A stretch of 64,000 bases of DNA from Bidens hawaiensis (GCA_021521415.1 JAIQDT010004985.1:62001-126000); one strand, 5' to 3'. Numbered from the stretch's first letter, positions 22,848-35,039 are shown. The notes: generated from the letters alone by a model not told the origin. Translations and numbers: made by a program.

Positions 22848-23283
22848 GTGGAGGGCTGGTGAACAAAAGAATGATGCTTGTGCCACTATCAGCAGCTACG
22901 GGTCTCACTACTAACTTAAATATGGTATGGTAGCTGTTGGGAACATTCGGTTACCAATGTGGCTACAGGTGCAACTTTGTTACCTCTCTGTTGTGTTCTT
23001 GTATTATTTTTTAGTATTAGTAATCGTATTATAAAGGATGCAGATTGAGTACAAGTCAAATGGTCAAAATCACATTTTTTTTAAAACACAAATAATTTTA
23101 ATAGCATAAGCTTTTAGTCATTGTATTATATGTATGTTTAATACTCTAACCAAAGTATAATGTTAACTAATTTAGTATAAGTTTCTTATTTATTGACTTT
23201 ATGTGGGAGTCAAGCGGAATGTGATGACCTGGCACAATAGGCTGAAGCATTGAATGAAGAAAATGCTTCTTTAAAACAAAAGT
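22848..23283 (+). pseudogene. Captured fragment of a G-box-binding bZIP factor
   Basis: The upper block (about 22848-22960) reads MLVPLSAATGLTTNLNM, like the stretch just before the basic region in plant G-box-binding factors. The second block (about 23212-23283) reads AECDDLAQ, a stop, then AEALNEENASLKQK, which is the leucine zipper of the same family, followed by a GTGAGT donor. The DNA-binding basic region between them is missing. Such factors bind CACGTG promoter elements; this fragment cannot. It lies on the same strand as the Notchless fragment, about 800 bases downstream. Confidence 0.65.
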
Positions 23284-24130
23284 GAGTCATATTATAGGAG
23301 CGGTTATGAGAAACTTCATTAAAATTATCATTTTGGAGTCGGGATTCTTTTGACCTATCTAATTTGTTGTTTCTCTGTGTAGCTCACGGAGATGCATCTG
23401 CTCAGGGCGGTTATGAGAAACTTCTATTAAAAGTGATTTTCGTGTTCATTCGTTTGATAAATGAACAAACCCACGAAACAGGCCCTTTAACGTTCAAGTT
23501 TATTAGCACGCCGATTTCAAATTCTTAAAACATATATGCTTATTTATTTTCTTTGATTAAACAACTATGTTGTTTATTCAAAGCAATTATGGAGTTCGAA
23601 AGAGTCAACTAACGAACAAGGTCTTAATTATTTACTTCAAGTTTTCCTCACTTCACTCAATTTATACGTTGATCCTATACAAAGTTTCATAGCTCTTATA
23701 TAGTTGAATCACACATTTTTAAATTTTTGTCATGTTCAATTGCGGAGAAAAAGTCTATACAAGGTAATGGGTATTGTCTTAATAGTTGCACACCTCGTAG
23801 ACTTAAACCCAAATAATCAATGTAATATGAGTAAACCACACATGTTTACACACTGTTAACACATCTTGATTGATTTCGTAATGACATGGGGCAATATTTG
23901 ATTATATGTACTTCAAATTTAGTTTGTATAAATAGTTAAAAAAAAACTAAATGAGTTAAATGGTTTATATCACTGGTATTGTAGTGAACAAAACCAGTAT
24001 CGGTCGAATAGCAAGCTGCAATGTGTAGGTAAATCACACTAACATAAGTACAATCTAATATTTTACGAGGTGATTGATAAAGTAACAATAGTGAGTATCG
24101 TGTTGCAAATTGTCGTTGCTGCCGCATCAC
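23284..24130. other. No gene seen; short repeated block
   Basis: AT-rich. The phrase GGTTATGAGAAACTTC occurs twice, near 23304 and 23410, the second after an acceptor-like TGTGTAG; it may be further exon debris of the captured cluster. Confidence 0.4.
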
Positions 24131-24139
24131 GCGGGTACC

Positions 24140-24650
24140 TACTAGTGTGTGTGTGTGTGTGTGTCAGGATCAGGATCATGAGAGAACTTTTTTGAAATTG
24201 TGAACTATGAGAACCATTTTGGACCACAAAAAACCCAAAAATAAAAAAAATCATAAAGTCATAAAATAAAAAAAATCTCAAAAATCGAAAAAGTAAAAAA
24301 AACAAAATTTTTATTTTATTATCCCGGTTTCATAAAAAAATAAAAACTCGGTTTAGCTAAATTATATACACATATGTATAATATATACATATATGTACAT
24401 TTACATGTTTTTTTTGTATACATGTGTATAATTTAAGATAAATGATACTGTACATATGCGTATATTACGTAACTAAAGATCATATAAAATTATACATATG
24501 TGTATAATACGACGTTTTTCTTTATTTTATTTTATTTATTTTTTTTAATGAAACCGGAATGAAATATAAGAATTTTGGTTTTTTTACTTTTTAAAAATTT
24601 TTATTATAGTTTTTAAAAACAAAAATCCTTCAAAAACAAAACAAAAAAAA
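24140..24650. mobile_element. Foldback-type MITE, copy 1 (right end lost)
   Basis: Begins at a (TG)n run with AGGATCATGAGAGAAC and a block reading GAACCATTTTGGAC, then A-rich DNA, a middle with repeated ATACATATGT-type words, and GAAACCGGAATGAAATATAAG. The same order occurs at 32085-32590. The terminal inverted block present there is missing here, because the copia gag relic starts instead. Confidence 0.65.
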
Positions 24651-24654
24651 CAAA

Positions 24655-26640
24655 TGGATGACCAAGAGGTGTCTACTAACAAAATTTCGAGATCGTTAGA
24701 ACAGGACAATTACATCAAGTGGAAGACTATATTTGAAGATGTTGTAAACTATAATGATCCAGATTTGTGGTAATCTATCAAAGATGGTCCATATGAGCAA
24801 ATGGTGCTACAAACAATAAAACTGTTGAAAGACAAATGAAGAGAGGGATGCCAAGGATTTCTCAATATTAAAGTTAGGGTTGTCATGGGAAATCTTGACA
24901 AGTGGTTCAACATCCATACATCTGCAAAGGCTATGTATGATGTCGTGATTAACATGTTTGAAGGCAACACAAAGCTAAAAGTAATCAACAAAGACATACT
25001 AAAACAACAACTAGACAGGTTCAAATTTAGAGAAAGAGACAGATTGAAGTATGTTCTTCACAAATTTGTCACAATCGTGAATGAGATAAGAGAAACAAAC
25101 TTTCCAGTCACATATAATGATCTGTACAAGAAGGTATCATCATCACTATCAGCAGAATGGTATACTGCTTCATAATTCATCTAGAAAGAGACTAACTTTC
25201 CCAATCTAAAGTTAGATGTAGTTATTTCCTTCTTTAAGCAGCTGAGCATGAAATTGTTGAGAATCAAATGATCAAGGAACACAAACCAAACTTCCCTGTT
25301 GATAATGCTCTAATTGCTCCTATGAGTAATAGGTAAACAAAACCAAAACAATAGATATCCATCATTGAAGAACGTCATGAATTAAATGACGAATCAACCA
25401 AGGGTATATCCAATTACATGTACACCTGCTTCTAGCCAGACCAGTCAAGCAAGGTTTAATGTTCAAATGATAGAATATGGAAATAGATCCTCTGTTGCAA
25501 ATGGACAAGCTCTTTATGTAACTAACAATGCTCCTCAAAGTAGTGAATATCAAGCATTGTTATCCATGTTCACAAAATTCTATAATGCATTTGTTGCTAA
25601 AAATCTGTTTCACACCAGTGTAGTTCAAAAATTTATTGAACAGATTGATGCATATGATCTTGAAGACATGGATCTCAAATGGCAGGCAACCGTGTTGGCA
25701 CTTAGAAGCAAGATGTTATACAATATCAGGTAGATTAACCTTTTCCGGTCCCAATGACAGAAATGGTTTTCACAAATCCAAGGCCATATGCTACAACTGT
25801 CAACAAGTAGGTCACTTGCCACAGATTGTAATGGGCCAAGAAAATTTCAAAATCAAGTCAATTAGACTCAATTCCAGAACCAGAATCAAAACCAGCAACA
25901 CTATCCACAACAAAATCATTCCTAAAACCAAAACCCATACCCAAATCAAAGACAATATCACACCAGTGTAGTTCAAAAAATTATTGAACAGATTGATGCA
26001 TATGATCTTGAAGACATGGATCTCAAATGGCAGGCAACCGTGTTGGCACTTAGAAGCAAGATGTTATACAATATCAGGTAGATTAACCTTTTCCGGTCCC
26101 AATGACAGAAATGGTTTTCACAAATCCAAGGCCATATGCTACAACTGTCAACAAGTAGGTCACTTGCCACAGATTGTAATGGGCCAAGAAAATTTCAAAA
26201 TCAAGTCAATTAGACTCAATTCCAGAACCAGAATCAAAACCAGCAACACTATCCACAACAAAATCATTCCTAAAACCAAAACCCATACCCAAATCAAAGA
26301 CAATATCAAAAAAACTTTCAACAACCCCATAACCAACAAATCATTCCCTAACAACAACCACAAAGAAACCAGAAACCAATTCAAGCCCCCAAAAAATCAA
26401 AGAAGAAACAATCCAGTTCAACAAGGTGTCAACAATCAAGCAAGAAACCAAGTAAATTTCGTAGTTGCACATGAAACTCAGGATGATAACTTTGACTAGA
26501 GTAACCATGCTGAACATATTGAGAAGACAAATATTGCATACATAGCACAAATCAAGAATGATGAAGAAGCTTCAACATCCAAGGTACTTACTGGACATTC
26601 TACTTTTGATTTATTTCTTATGGTTGATGAGTTAAAGAAT
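24655..26640 (+). pseudogene. gag: Copia gag relic with internal tandem duplication
   Basis: Starts MDDQEVSTNKISRSLEQDNY and continues through stops into a capsid-like domain (24885-25172: WFNIHTSAKAMYDVVINMFE). A later part (25386-25733) reads AYDLEDMDLKWQ, related to the copia gag at 2022-4643, which has ADDMEEMDLQWQ at the same place, and then a zinc knuckle start CYNCQQVGHL. The end is Asn/Gln-rich. No protease, integrase or reverse transcriptase follows. Several stops and frame changes occur. It belongs to a copia family different from the first element. Confidence 0.75.
25613..26308 (+). repeat. 348-bp tandem duplication in the gag relic
   Basis: Copies 25613-25960 and 25961-26308 look almost identical; the one difference I saw is caaaaattt versus caaaaaatt near the start. 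The unit is 116 codons long, so the frame is preserved, and it contains the zinc-knuckle start. Confidence 0.9.
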
Positions 26641-27317
26641 GAAGTAAGAATATGGAAAAGTTAGAATAACATGAAATATAGTATCATTAAAGAAAAATGT
26701 GACTGATTCGGTATGGGCTAAAGAGAGGAAGATTTCATGATTCAATAATCATTAAACAATAAGAAACCCGTCTAGGTCACATGATAACTCAGATCCGAAC
26801 CAAAACGGATCCAATAAAGGTACGCTCTAGTTGTAAATGTTAGGTTTTTTAGGTCGGTTTGCCATAGGATTTGATATTGGGGCCAATCGGGTAGTATAAC
26901 ATAAGAAAAACATAAACTTGATCCTAAACAAGTTGTTTTGAATGAAACGGGACAACCGGATATTGTTCGGACCATGTTAAAGCAAGAAAAGGAGGTTGTT
27001 ACGGCCAAAGACTTGCTTTATCAGTAAAACGGGCATAACGGGATGTAAGAAAGTGATTAGAATGGCAAGGTATGCAAACCAGATTCGAATTAGGTTCCTG
27101 AGAAAATTGATTCGTTTGGAGGAAAAAGCGAATCGAATCGAAATGAAACGAATCGAATCGAATCAAACTAAAAATCGATTCAATTAGAATGAAAACTCGA
27201 TTCGATTAATGAAACCCCAGCCAGGGGCTCTCCCCCTTGGACCCTGCTAGGAGATGCTGCCCTAGAACCCTGCTGCCAGGGACGCTGCCCTCGAACCCCC
27301 TATTAGCTAGGGGTTTC
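26640..27317. other. No gene seen; GC-rich patch
   Basis: The first part resembles worn LTR sequence. At 27220-27315 a GC-rich patch repeats CTGCCCT...GAACCC units, a pattern unlike its surroundings. Confidence 0.4.
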
Positions 27318-28277
27318 GCTAACCTAGAAGTATGATATAGTTAGAAGTCGTTAATTAATACTTATAATTATTACACAGTTAGTCGTGCACCGCTAAGGAG
27401 GGGTATTACAATTAACTCAGAGAGTAACAAGACACATGTGAGTTTATAGCCTCGTTTCCTTGTTATGTTTTCAGAGCTCCGTGCATACTCGATGTGATTA
27501 ATTAATACACTTATCTTAAGGGTTAAGTGTATGCTATATGGATGTTTTATGGGTGATGTTTGAATGATATAGAAAAAGTTAAAGGTATGAATGTAATTAT
27601 TTGAAAGACAAAATGAAGAAAGGTATGTATGAACGTATAGTTGTATGGTTGTATGGTCGTATGGGATGAAGGGACTAGACCCTTATAATATATGTGAGGA
27701 TATGGACTAGACCCTCATAATATCAGTGATGATAGGGACCAGACCCTTATAATATATGTGAGGATAGGGACCAGACCCTCATAATCTATGTAATGTTAGG
27801 ACCAGACCATTATAATATATGTGATGTTAGGACCAGACCCTTACAATATATGTGAAGTTATATGGCGAAAGGCTCTTTAAAACATATAGATGATTATGCA
27901 TGCATTATGTATGTTAACAAAAGAAAGAATGAAAGTTTGAAAGAAAGAATGTAATGTATGTTTCCTGATTAACTAGAACTCACTCAACGTAGCTGACTTT
28001 TAGTATGCATGTGGGTAAATAGGTTAAAGGAGCTGGCTTGATGATGCCATATGACATGGACTGAGTGGCTGGCATCTAAAGAAGGAAGACATGATGCTTT
28101 ATTTTTATGTTTCATGTTTAGACAATTTGTTATGTTTTAAGACAAGTATTGTATGGTTTGTAAGTAATGGTTGACTTTTATTATTCCGTGAAAATTTTTA
28201 ATTCACTATGATATCTAGAGGTGTGTTTATGAGTAAATTCAACGTCCAATGTAGGGTACCGGGATCGAGGCCTTAGA
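27318..28277 (+). repeat. Partial LTR, inverse relative of the 50474-52360 LTR
   Basis: Its right end GGGATCGAGGCCTTAGA is the inverse of the left end of the LTR at 50474, and GAGTAAATTCAACG..., the GTGCATACTCGATG block and the subrepeats match in inverse order. The left part is missing. Confidence 0.75.
27665..27860. repeat. Tandem subrepeats of about 32-33 bp
   Basis: Six degenerate units start GGACCAGACCCTTATAATAT or close to it. The same unit, inverse and four times, occurs at 50930-51066. Confidence 0.85.
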
Positions 28278-28337
28278 ATAGCTTGACCCTTGATAGTATT
28301 ATTGTATTTTTTTGACAATTATTTCTATGGAAGCTTA

Positions 28338-28339
28338 CA

Positions 28340-28382
<43 letters not shown>
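28338..28382. repeat. (TA)n microsatellite
   Basis: About 20 uninterrupted TA units. A second such run is at 47219-47259. Confidence 0.95.
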
Positions 28383-28384
<2 letters not shown>

Positions 28385-28637
28385 ACCTTTTGTTTATAGT
28401 TGTTTAGAGTCTTGATGAACGAGTAAAAGAAAATATTTTAGTGTTCAATATCGTGTATTTTGGTATTTATATATGTCGAACACATTTGCATTAATATCTT
28501 TTATGTGTGTAGGTGTTCAGTGCTTTAACGAGCTCATTCGAAGCATTCATAACGTTAAATAATTAAGTTGTAGATAACCGGGGGATCCAAACCTGTCACG
28601 CTGGTTGTAGCTTACAGCCATGAGTGGAGGTAACATG

Positions 28638-29041
28638 TGTCATACCCCGACCGACATGGCTTAATCTAGATTGTTAATCACACATTGACACTATTAAAAT
28701 GACAATATTTATTCATATTGATTTCATAGGCCCACATTACACGTAATTCAAACTTATAAAATAAACGTAAATAATATTATTTTATGATTAATAACCTAAA
28801 GTCCAACTAATGATCGTCAATCTTGAACTGGCATTAAACACTTGTACATGTAGCACTTATAAAAATAAAAGGGTCAACTACAAGTAGTTGGTGAGTAAAC
28901 ATAAGTTTGTTATATATGTAATATTGAAAATCATGCTATTCACATGTGGTTGGTGTAAATACAAACATATATGAAAATGAAAACCGATAAATAAACAGAT
29001 GCGTATTCATTGTCGTTAGCACAAGCCAAATGTATATGAAT
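28638..29041 (-). repeat. Partial LTR A
   Basis: Begins TGTCATACCCCGACC and carries GTTGGTGAGT about 250 bases in, as do the other LTRs of this group (17666, 29042, 59937). It is cut by LTR B at 29042; similar sequence seems to resume near 31545-31970. Confidence 0.6.
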
Positions 29042-31617
29042 TGTCACACCCCAACCAAAGGCGGTGGAACATGCCGAGGTGTAACGGATTGATCAAGAAC
29101 ACTATGACGCTATTAAAGTGACAATATTTACTCAACTCGTTTATTTCATTCATTAATCACAAATACAACTTGTTCAAGATAAAATACAAACAATTACATC
29201 AACACTAAATTCGTTAAAGTATCCTAAAGGTATAATCTAAGGGATGAGTCTTCAATCTTCATAATAAAAATAGATTTCATCAACACAAATGTTGGTGAGC
29301 AATACACTAGTTTTTGATATATGTATATAATGAGGCAAAAATCACAATTCACATGTGTAAATAGAATAATGCAACAACCATTGTAAATATAAAGTAAATA
29401 ACTGTGGCCCCTTTATATTTGGTAACAACCAAAATACTCGGAGAATGACACACTATTCTACTAGTACAAGGAAAAAGTAGTTAGGGGTGCGTATGATCAT
29501 ACTTATTGATGCTCAACAACAACATAAAAATAAACACTCGTGCACATAATCAATTTGGGGCATAAACAAAGATCGAGCAAATATTCGTAATAACACATAA
29601 TGTTGAATTGTGGATTTGATAATGAGATCATAAAACAAGTAAGTTTGAATACGGTACGCATACCACCCCCAAAAGTATAAAAGCGTAAAAAGGGGGAGTG
29701 TGATTACTCACATGAAATAAGTAACTTGAATGGTTAGTTTGCGGTAAAACGGAAAGGTAAGTTCAACGAGCAAGACCTATATTGAGAGGGTCTTGAGTTA
29801 GTAGATGGTCTTAAAAATTTTAAAGTAAAATAACATGACAAGTAAGATAAATAATTAAATTGAGGGTTAAAGTGTAAATACATAGGAAATTAAAGTAACG
29901 GTTTTTTGAAAAGTAAGTTTGCTCGAAATCGGGTCTCGGTATTCTATTCATTAGTTTTACTTAACCTTTGTTAAGTAAATATGTTTGGATTGGCTTGATG
30001 CAATAGTGCACGGCCTCTTGTCAGATATACCAAAGCGGGATTTTAACGAGTGTTCGGTTACTCAGTTCGGTTCTTGATAAATTGTCAAGTCCGAACCCGA
30101 CATTCTAAAGTGATAAATATCATGAGATAAATTATTTAAAATAGAAACTTAACTAATGTTAGAAGTTCTATTAAGGAGAAACTCCAAACCGTGACGTTAA
30201 GCGAGTGTTCGGTTTTATCGGTCCAAGCCTGTTATAAGATTTAAGTTGGATCCGACATACCAAGTACTTTAAGAAAACATTTATAATTAGTTTGTAAAAG
30301 ATCTTAAAAAGAAAATGTGAGATTTGGTGGCCCGAAACATAACTTGTGTGTTTTAAACGAGTGAACTCGGTTTAGTTCGGTTTGTTTGGTTTGGTTGGTT
30401 CAAGACTTGGTATGTAACCAAACTTGGGTCCAACAAATCTATATTATAATAACAAATGCAAAAATGTAAATAAAAGAACTTAAACACTTAAAACTTACAT
30501 ACAGCTCGTTTTAAAACAATTAAATAAAGAGTTAAATGAGAGTTCGGTTTCGGTTCGGTCCTTGACTCGAAATAAGACCGAGGATGGTTACCACATACCC
30601 AATACCATGAAACTCATTAGAATAAACTTGCAAATAATAATACTCAAGTCTTATATACAATATGTTAACAATAAAGTATTTAAACAAAAGTTCGGTTTCG
30701 GTTTGGTTCTTGATTCGGAATGAAACCGAGGATGGTAACTGCATACCCAAATACCATTGAACTATTAAAATGATTTGGAAACTAAAATAATTAGGAACTA
30801 AACAATATTAACAAGCTTAAACAAAATTAAAGCATGAATTAAAGTGGTTAACAAGGACTATAATAGTCCTCCATGTAGCCTTGCCTAGCAATACCGAAAC
30901 CGACCATGGCCGGAGAAGGGAAATCCAAGGAAAAAAGGGGAATATTTTTTAATCAAACTATAATACCAAGCTTTAGTTAAAAAGAATTAGTCAGAAACAA
31001 ATATTAGCATTAGTTGACCTTGAAAAGTCAAACTACCAAGAATGTGAAAGATGAATACTTAGAACTTAGATTGGGGAGAGTTTGAGGTGAATGAGCAACC
31101 AACAAAGGATGAAATGTCTTGTTTATATAGGGAAAGAGTAAGGTTTTAGGTATAATGTTACTTTCAAGAGTTTTCATGCATTTTCATTGGTTTACAAGGT
31201 CAAACAAGGCAATATGCAAACAAAAACGAGCTGGTGGGTCTGCAGACCTATGACCGCTCCTCGTGACCACACTAACCCTCATGGCCGTGTGGAGTGGCAT
31301 CCATGGGGAGCGGGGTTGGTCTCCAGCTTTGATTTTTTTGACAATTTGGGTTCCTGAAGTTCGTTTCAAGTCGTTTTTAGCCATAAAACGGTGTTTTAAG
31401 GTACCGAAAAGGACGTTTTGCGATCCAACAAGTGTGAAACAAATTTGTAATATGAAAACAAATATAATTACTTATATCAAAGAATCCGGAAGATGAAACG
31501 GGCTGGGTTTGTCGTACAAGAACAAATACGATTAAACCGAAAATGACAAATGTCCCATGAACAGATAAAAAAAAATTAGATGCGTATTTATTTTTGTAAG
31601 CATAAGCCAAGCATACA
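29042..31617 (-). mobile_element. LTR B, likely solo LTR inside LTR A
   Basis: Starts TGTCACACCCCAACC. A - strand TATA box CTATATAAACAAG near 31120-31132 is followed by a CT-rich leader, which sets its direction. TGAAT lies directly before 29042 and at 31618-31622, consistent with a 5-bp duplication. However, a longer imperfect repeat surrounds both sites, so the right end is uncertain. There is no coding region. It contains degenerate subrepeats of about 150 bases with GTTCGGTTT. Confidence 0.6.
30043..30775. repeat. Degenerate subrepeats with GTTCGGTT in LTR B
   Basis: Units begin near 30052, 30199, 30361, 30541 and 30690. The last two are the most alike (AGTTCGGTTTCGGTT, then ACCGAGGATGGT and CATACCCAA). 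Confidence 0.65.
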
Positions 31618-31622
31618 TGAAT

Positions 31623-32084
31623 AGAATGTTCGTACTCGAGTTTAAGATTGAGATAAATCCTTGCGATTGAGATATATACACATTAAGCAAATCAACACAT
31701 AACAAGTAATCATAAACATATAGCATGTAATTTGACAGACAAGGAAACAGGAGATTGAATTGCGTAATGTAGTTGACACAAACTTGAAATAAAAAGTTGG
31801 TATTTGTTAATAGGTATACAAGCTACCCACAAAATGTAAAAACGTAAAAAGGGGTATGAATACTCACCTGGATAATAGAGTGGTATTGAAAATAGTCTAA
31901 ATGAGTTGATCAAACAGGGCGGAGAATTGCAATGGTGTCTCCTAAACAAGTATATATGCTAAAATAAATTTGCTAGTTTAAACGAAGCGAAAAATCTTAA
32001 GACATTAGGGACTAAGGGTTCATATACGAATTTAGTGATTCGTTTAGGGATCATGATTAGTTTAGTCAGGTTATATGCACGCGT
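31623..32084. other. No gene seen; probable rest of LTR A
   Basis: The stretch AAAACGTAAAAAGGGGTATGAATACTCACCTGG (31838-31870) parallels the same region of LTR B (about 29685-29715), supporting LTR origin. Confidence 0.45.
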
Positions 32085-32590
32085 GCGTGTGTGTATGATC
32101 AGGATCACGTGAGAGCCATTTGAAAATTGAGAACCATTTTGGACAAAAAAAAACCCAAAAATAAAAAAAATCATAAAACAAAAAAACGCGAAAATGAAAA
32201 AAGTAAAAAAGCCAAAATTCTTATTTATCATCCTGGTTTCATAAAAAAAAGAGTCTCGGTTTAGCTAAATTATACATGTATAATATGTACATATGTGTAC
32301 ATACATAATTTTTTTATACACATATGTACAATTTAAGGTAAATGATAATGTACATATGTGTACATTACGTAACTAGAGATTAAATTAAATTATACACATT
32401 CGTATAATACGAAGGTTTTTTTTTCTGAAACAAGAATGAAATATAAGACTTTTGGTTTTTTATTTTTTTTTATTTTTTGTTTTATAATTTTTTAAAATAT
32501 TTTTTAGAGGTTTTTTAGTGGTCCAAAGTGTTTCTTTAAGTTTTCAATTTTCAAATGGTTCTCTTATGATCCTTACTTTGTGTGTGTGTG
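32085..32590. mobile_element. Foldback-type MITE, copy 2, complete
   Basis: Left end GATCAGGATCACGTGAGAGC with GAACCATTTTGGAC; right end, inverse, GGTCCAAAGTGT...AATGGTTCTCTTATGATCC. The arms of about 60-80 bases can pair. TG-rich runs lie at both ends (32082-32095 and 32577-32602). No coding capacity. Confidence 0.75.
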
Positions 32591-32607
32591 TGTGTGTGTG
32601 TATGTAT

Positions 32608-32990
32608 ATGGGTATTCTATAAAAACTCCAAAATAGTTAATAACTTATAAGAACTCTTAAAAACCAAAAAATATTTTAATTTTTTATTAACAATATTATT
32701 TGAAAGTAGTTTTATCATATTTTATATATTAATTTTTATTAAATATATAATCAAAAGTTTACATGTGTTATAGTTTATGTAATAACAAATTTACTATGTG
32801 TAAAAAAAATAGATATGTGTAAAAACTAGTATTTGTAATTTTAATCGTAAATATAAGATATAAAAAGTGATAAAACTACACTCAAATAATATTAACATAG
32901 AAAAACATTTATAAAAAACATTTGTTATTTAAAAGTTCCTTCAAGTTTTTAAATAATTTAAAAGTTTTGTAATGATACTCTTCCTCTCTC
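32608..32990. mobile_element. AT-rich MITE-like element
   Basis: Imperfect inverted ends: GGTATTCTATAAAAACTCC at the left, and the inverse of GTTTTGTAATGATACTC at the right. TG/TA microsatellites flank it (32577-32602; 32995-33030). Confidence 0.45.
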
Positions 32991-32996
32991 TCTTTC

Positions 32997-33030
<34 letters not shown>

Positions 33031-33534
33031 CAAATAAAGAATGATTAACACGATCGATAATTACAACCTAATGTTTTGTAACTATTTTTTAACCAGACTC
33101 AACTAAACTGAAAAAGCATCCGACATCGATTCAGTTTAGAAATAGTCAAGTCACTAATTGGTTATTTAGCGGTCGTATATAATTAATTTTATATAAAAAC
33201 TAGTAGATCGACCCGCCGCATTGGGGTACTGATAACTATTAATGAAAGACGTTACACATTCCCGCCGCTTGCATAATTAAAGTTTCACATGCCTTTTTAC
33301 ATCATATTTGAGGGTCTTTTAAAGATTACAAAGTACGCTCACTAATTACAAAAGATCGCTAGTTTTGTCTTTGAAACACGTTAGTACTACCTAACGAAGA
33401 TGCTTGTTACTTGCTGCCACAATGTGCTGAACCTGTTGTATGTTGCATGTTAGTATGAGTTGTTTTGAAACAGATTATGTATTCGTGAAGTGCGTTACCT
33501 TTAGAGTGTTAGTGTTGCCAAAAAGAGTGCAGTG

Positions 33535-34885
33535 GTGCATGAAATGCTACATCTTCTGTTTCCTTGATCCATGATCTGCCAAAAGTTTAGAATATGCATT
33601 GAGAGTTGGATTTACCAATGTCAACATGATACAACTTACAATAGCCATACATGGACTAAACAATTAACTTAAAACTTCAATAAACACAGGATCACTATTG
33701 ATGCAAAGTATTAATCATATAGTTGCTACATTTAACTTATTAAGTAGCAACCTCACAAACTATAAGTACCATGTACCACAAATGGTGTTATAGTTGCTAC
33801 ATTTTACTTGTATTGTGTTAGGGTGTACCTGTTGGTTCTGGCATTGACATCTTTGATTGTGGGTTAGACGTTGGTGGCAGGCCTATTGTTGAAGATTCGG
33901 AGACGTCAGGTAACCAATGCCTTAAGAAAGTCTACAATAACAACCAGACCAACGAATCACAACTTTCATTCTATAAATAATTCAATTGGAGCAATTTATA
34001 GAAAAAAAATTATAAAAAAGATAAAAATTCATAGCTGAATCAAGAATGAATGCAGATAAGGCCATTTGAACCATGAAAAATGTCCAACATATTCATAAAC
34101 AAAAACTGATTTGCAATTTATTAGAACCTTAGAAAAAAGCTTAAACACACATGAGCATAGTCAGCATATCCATATCATTTGACCATAGGAGTTTTATTAG
34201 ATTAACATAATACCATACTTGAATTTAAGAAAGGGAAAGGTCTCTGGTTGCTAAACTAAGTTATATAAAAGAACAAAAAAAATGTTGTTTTTGGTTCCTA
34301 GAACAGTACCAAATAGGCAAATAAGTTAACATTATTTTTCATACACATAAGCTATAATAATTATAAGTTTATTAGACAATCATCTAAGAAAATAGTAAAC
34401 TTGAGTATAACATTTGTTACCTTCTGATAGCATTATGGCGGGGGTGTGAAACGTATCCAATGAAAGTAACGGTGTCCACACCACACCACAATCATCCGCT
34501 TACAAGAGCGAGTAGTCTAAAATAGCTCACATTTGCAGCCTGCTTCATTTGTTAAAACCAAAGTTAAAATAAATTCACATAAATTTTCACTAATGCATTT
34601 TATCAAGCACACTGTATGCACAAACAGAATTCATGTTATCATTAACATTTAAATTATTTTATTATAACTTGCAGACATAATAAAACATAAATTTGGCACA
34701 TAATATCAGATTAACAATTCCATACACATGTACACTATTCTGTGTGTGTATATATACATATAGTAACCCTATGACGATAAACATATAGTTTTTTAAACAA
34801 ACTGGATTGAAATAACAAGATTACCACAGCAGTGGCGTCATATAACACTGGAGGGATGGCCCCTTGTCTTTTATCCTGCATCAAC
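33535..34885 (-). pseudogene. Exon-like fragments of an unknown gene in the Helitron region
   Basis: On the - strand, a block at about 34834-34878 follows TTGATGCAG, reads DKRQGAIPPVLYDATAV and ends at a GTAATC donor. A second at about 34432-34560 reads WTPLLSLDTFHTPAIMLSE and is followed by GTAACA. A third, about 33830-33925, reads LPDVSESSTIGLPP and SMPEPTG. The order and splice-like borders suggest captured exons in the direction of the left Helitron end. I do not recognise the protein; the frames need confirmation. Confidence 0.4.
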
Positions 34886-35039
34886 AACATGTGACTCAGC
34901 TCAGATAGAATAGAAATAGGCCATCAAATCAAATTAGATACACAATGAAGAATACATAAATCCAAAACATACTTGGATAAGTGTTAGTTCGGTCATCATC
35001 GTCTTCAACCACAAAGGTTGAGGTCGTAACCACCATCTA

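Noticed and set aside
24063..24305. Phe-rich reading frame on the - strand
   Set aside because: Lies in A-rich MITE sequence; low complexity only.
27665..27860. CRISPR-like array
   Set aside because: The units are contiguous degenerate tandem repeats without distinct spacers, in a eukaryotic LTR.
31618..31622. Firm target duplication TGAAT for LTR B
   Set aside because: It belongs to a longer imperfect repeat on both sides, so the match is not independent evidence.
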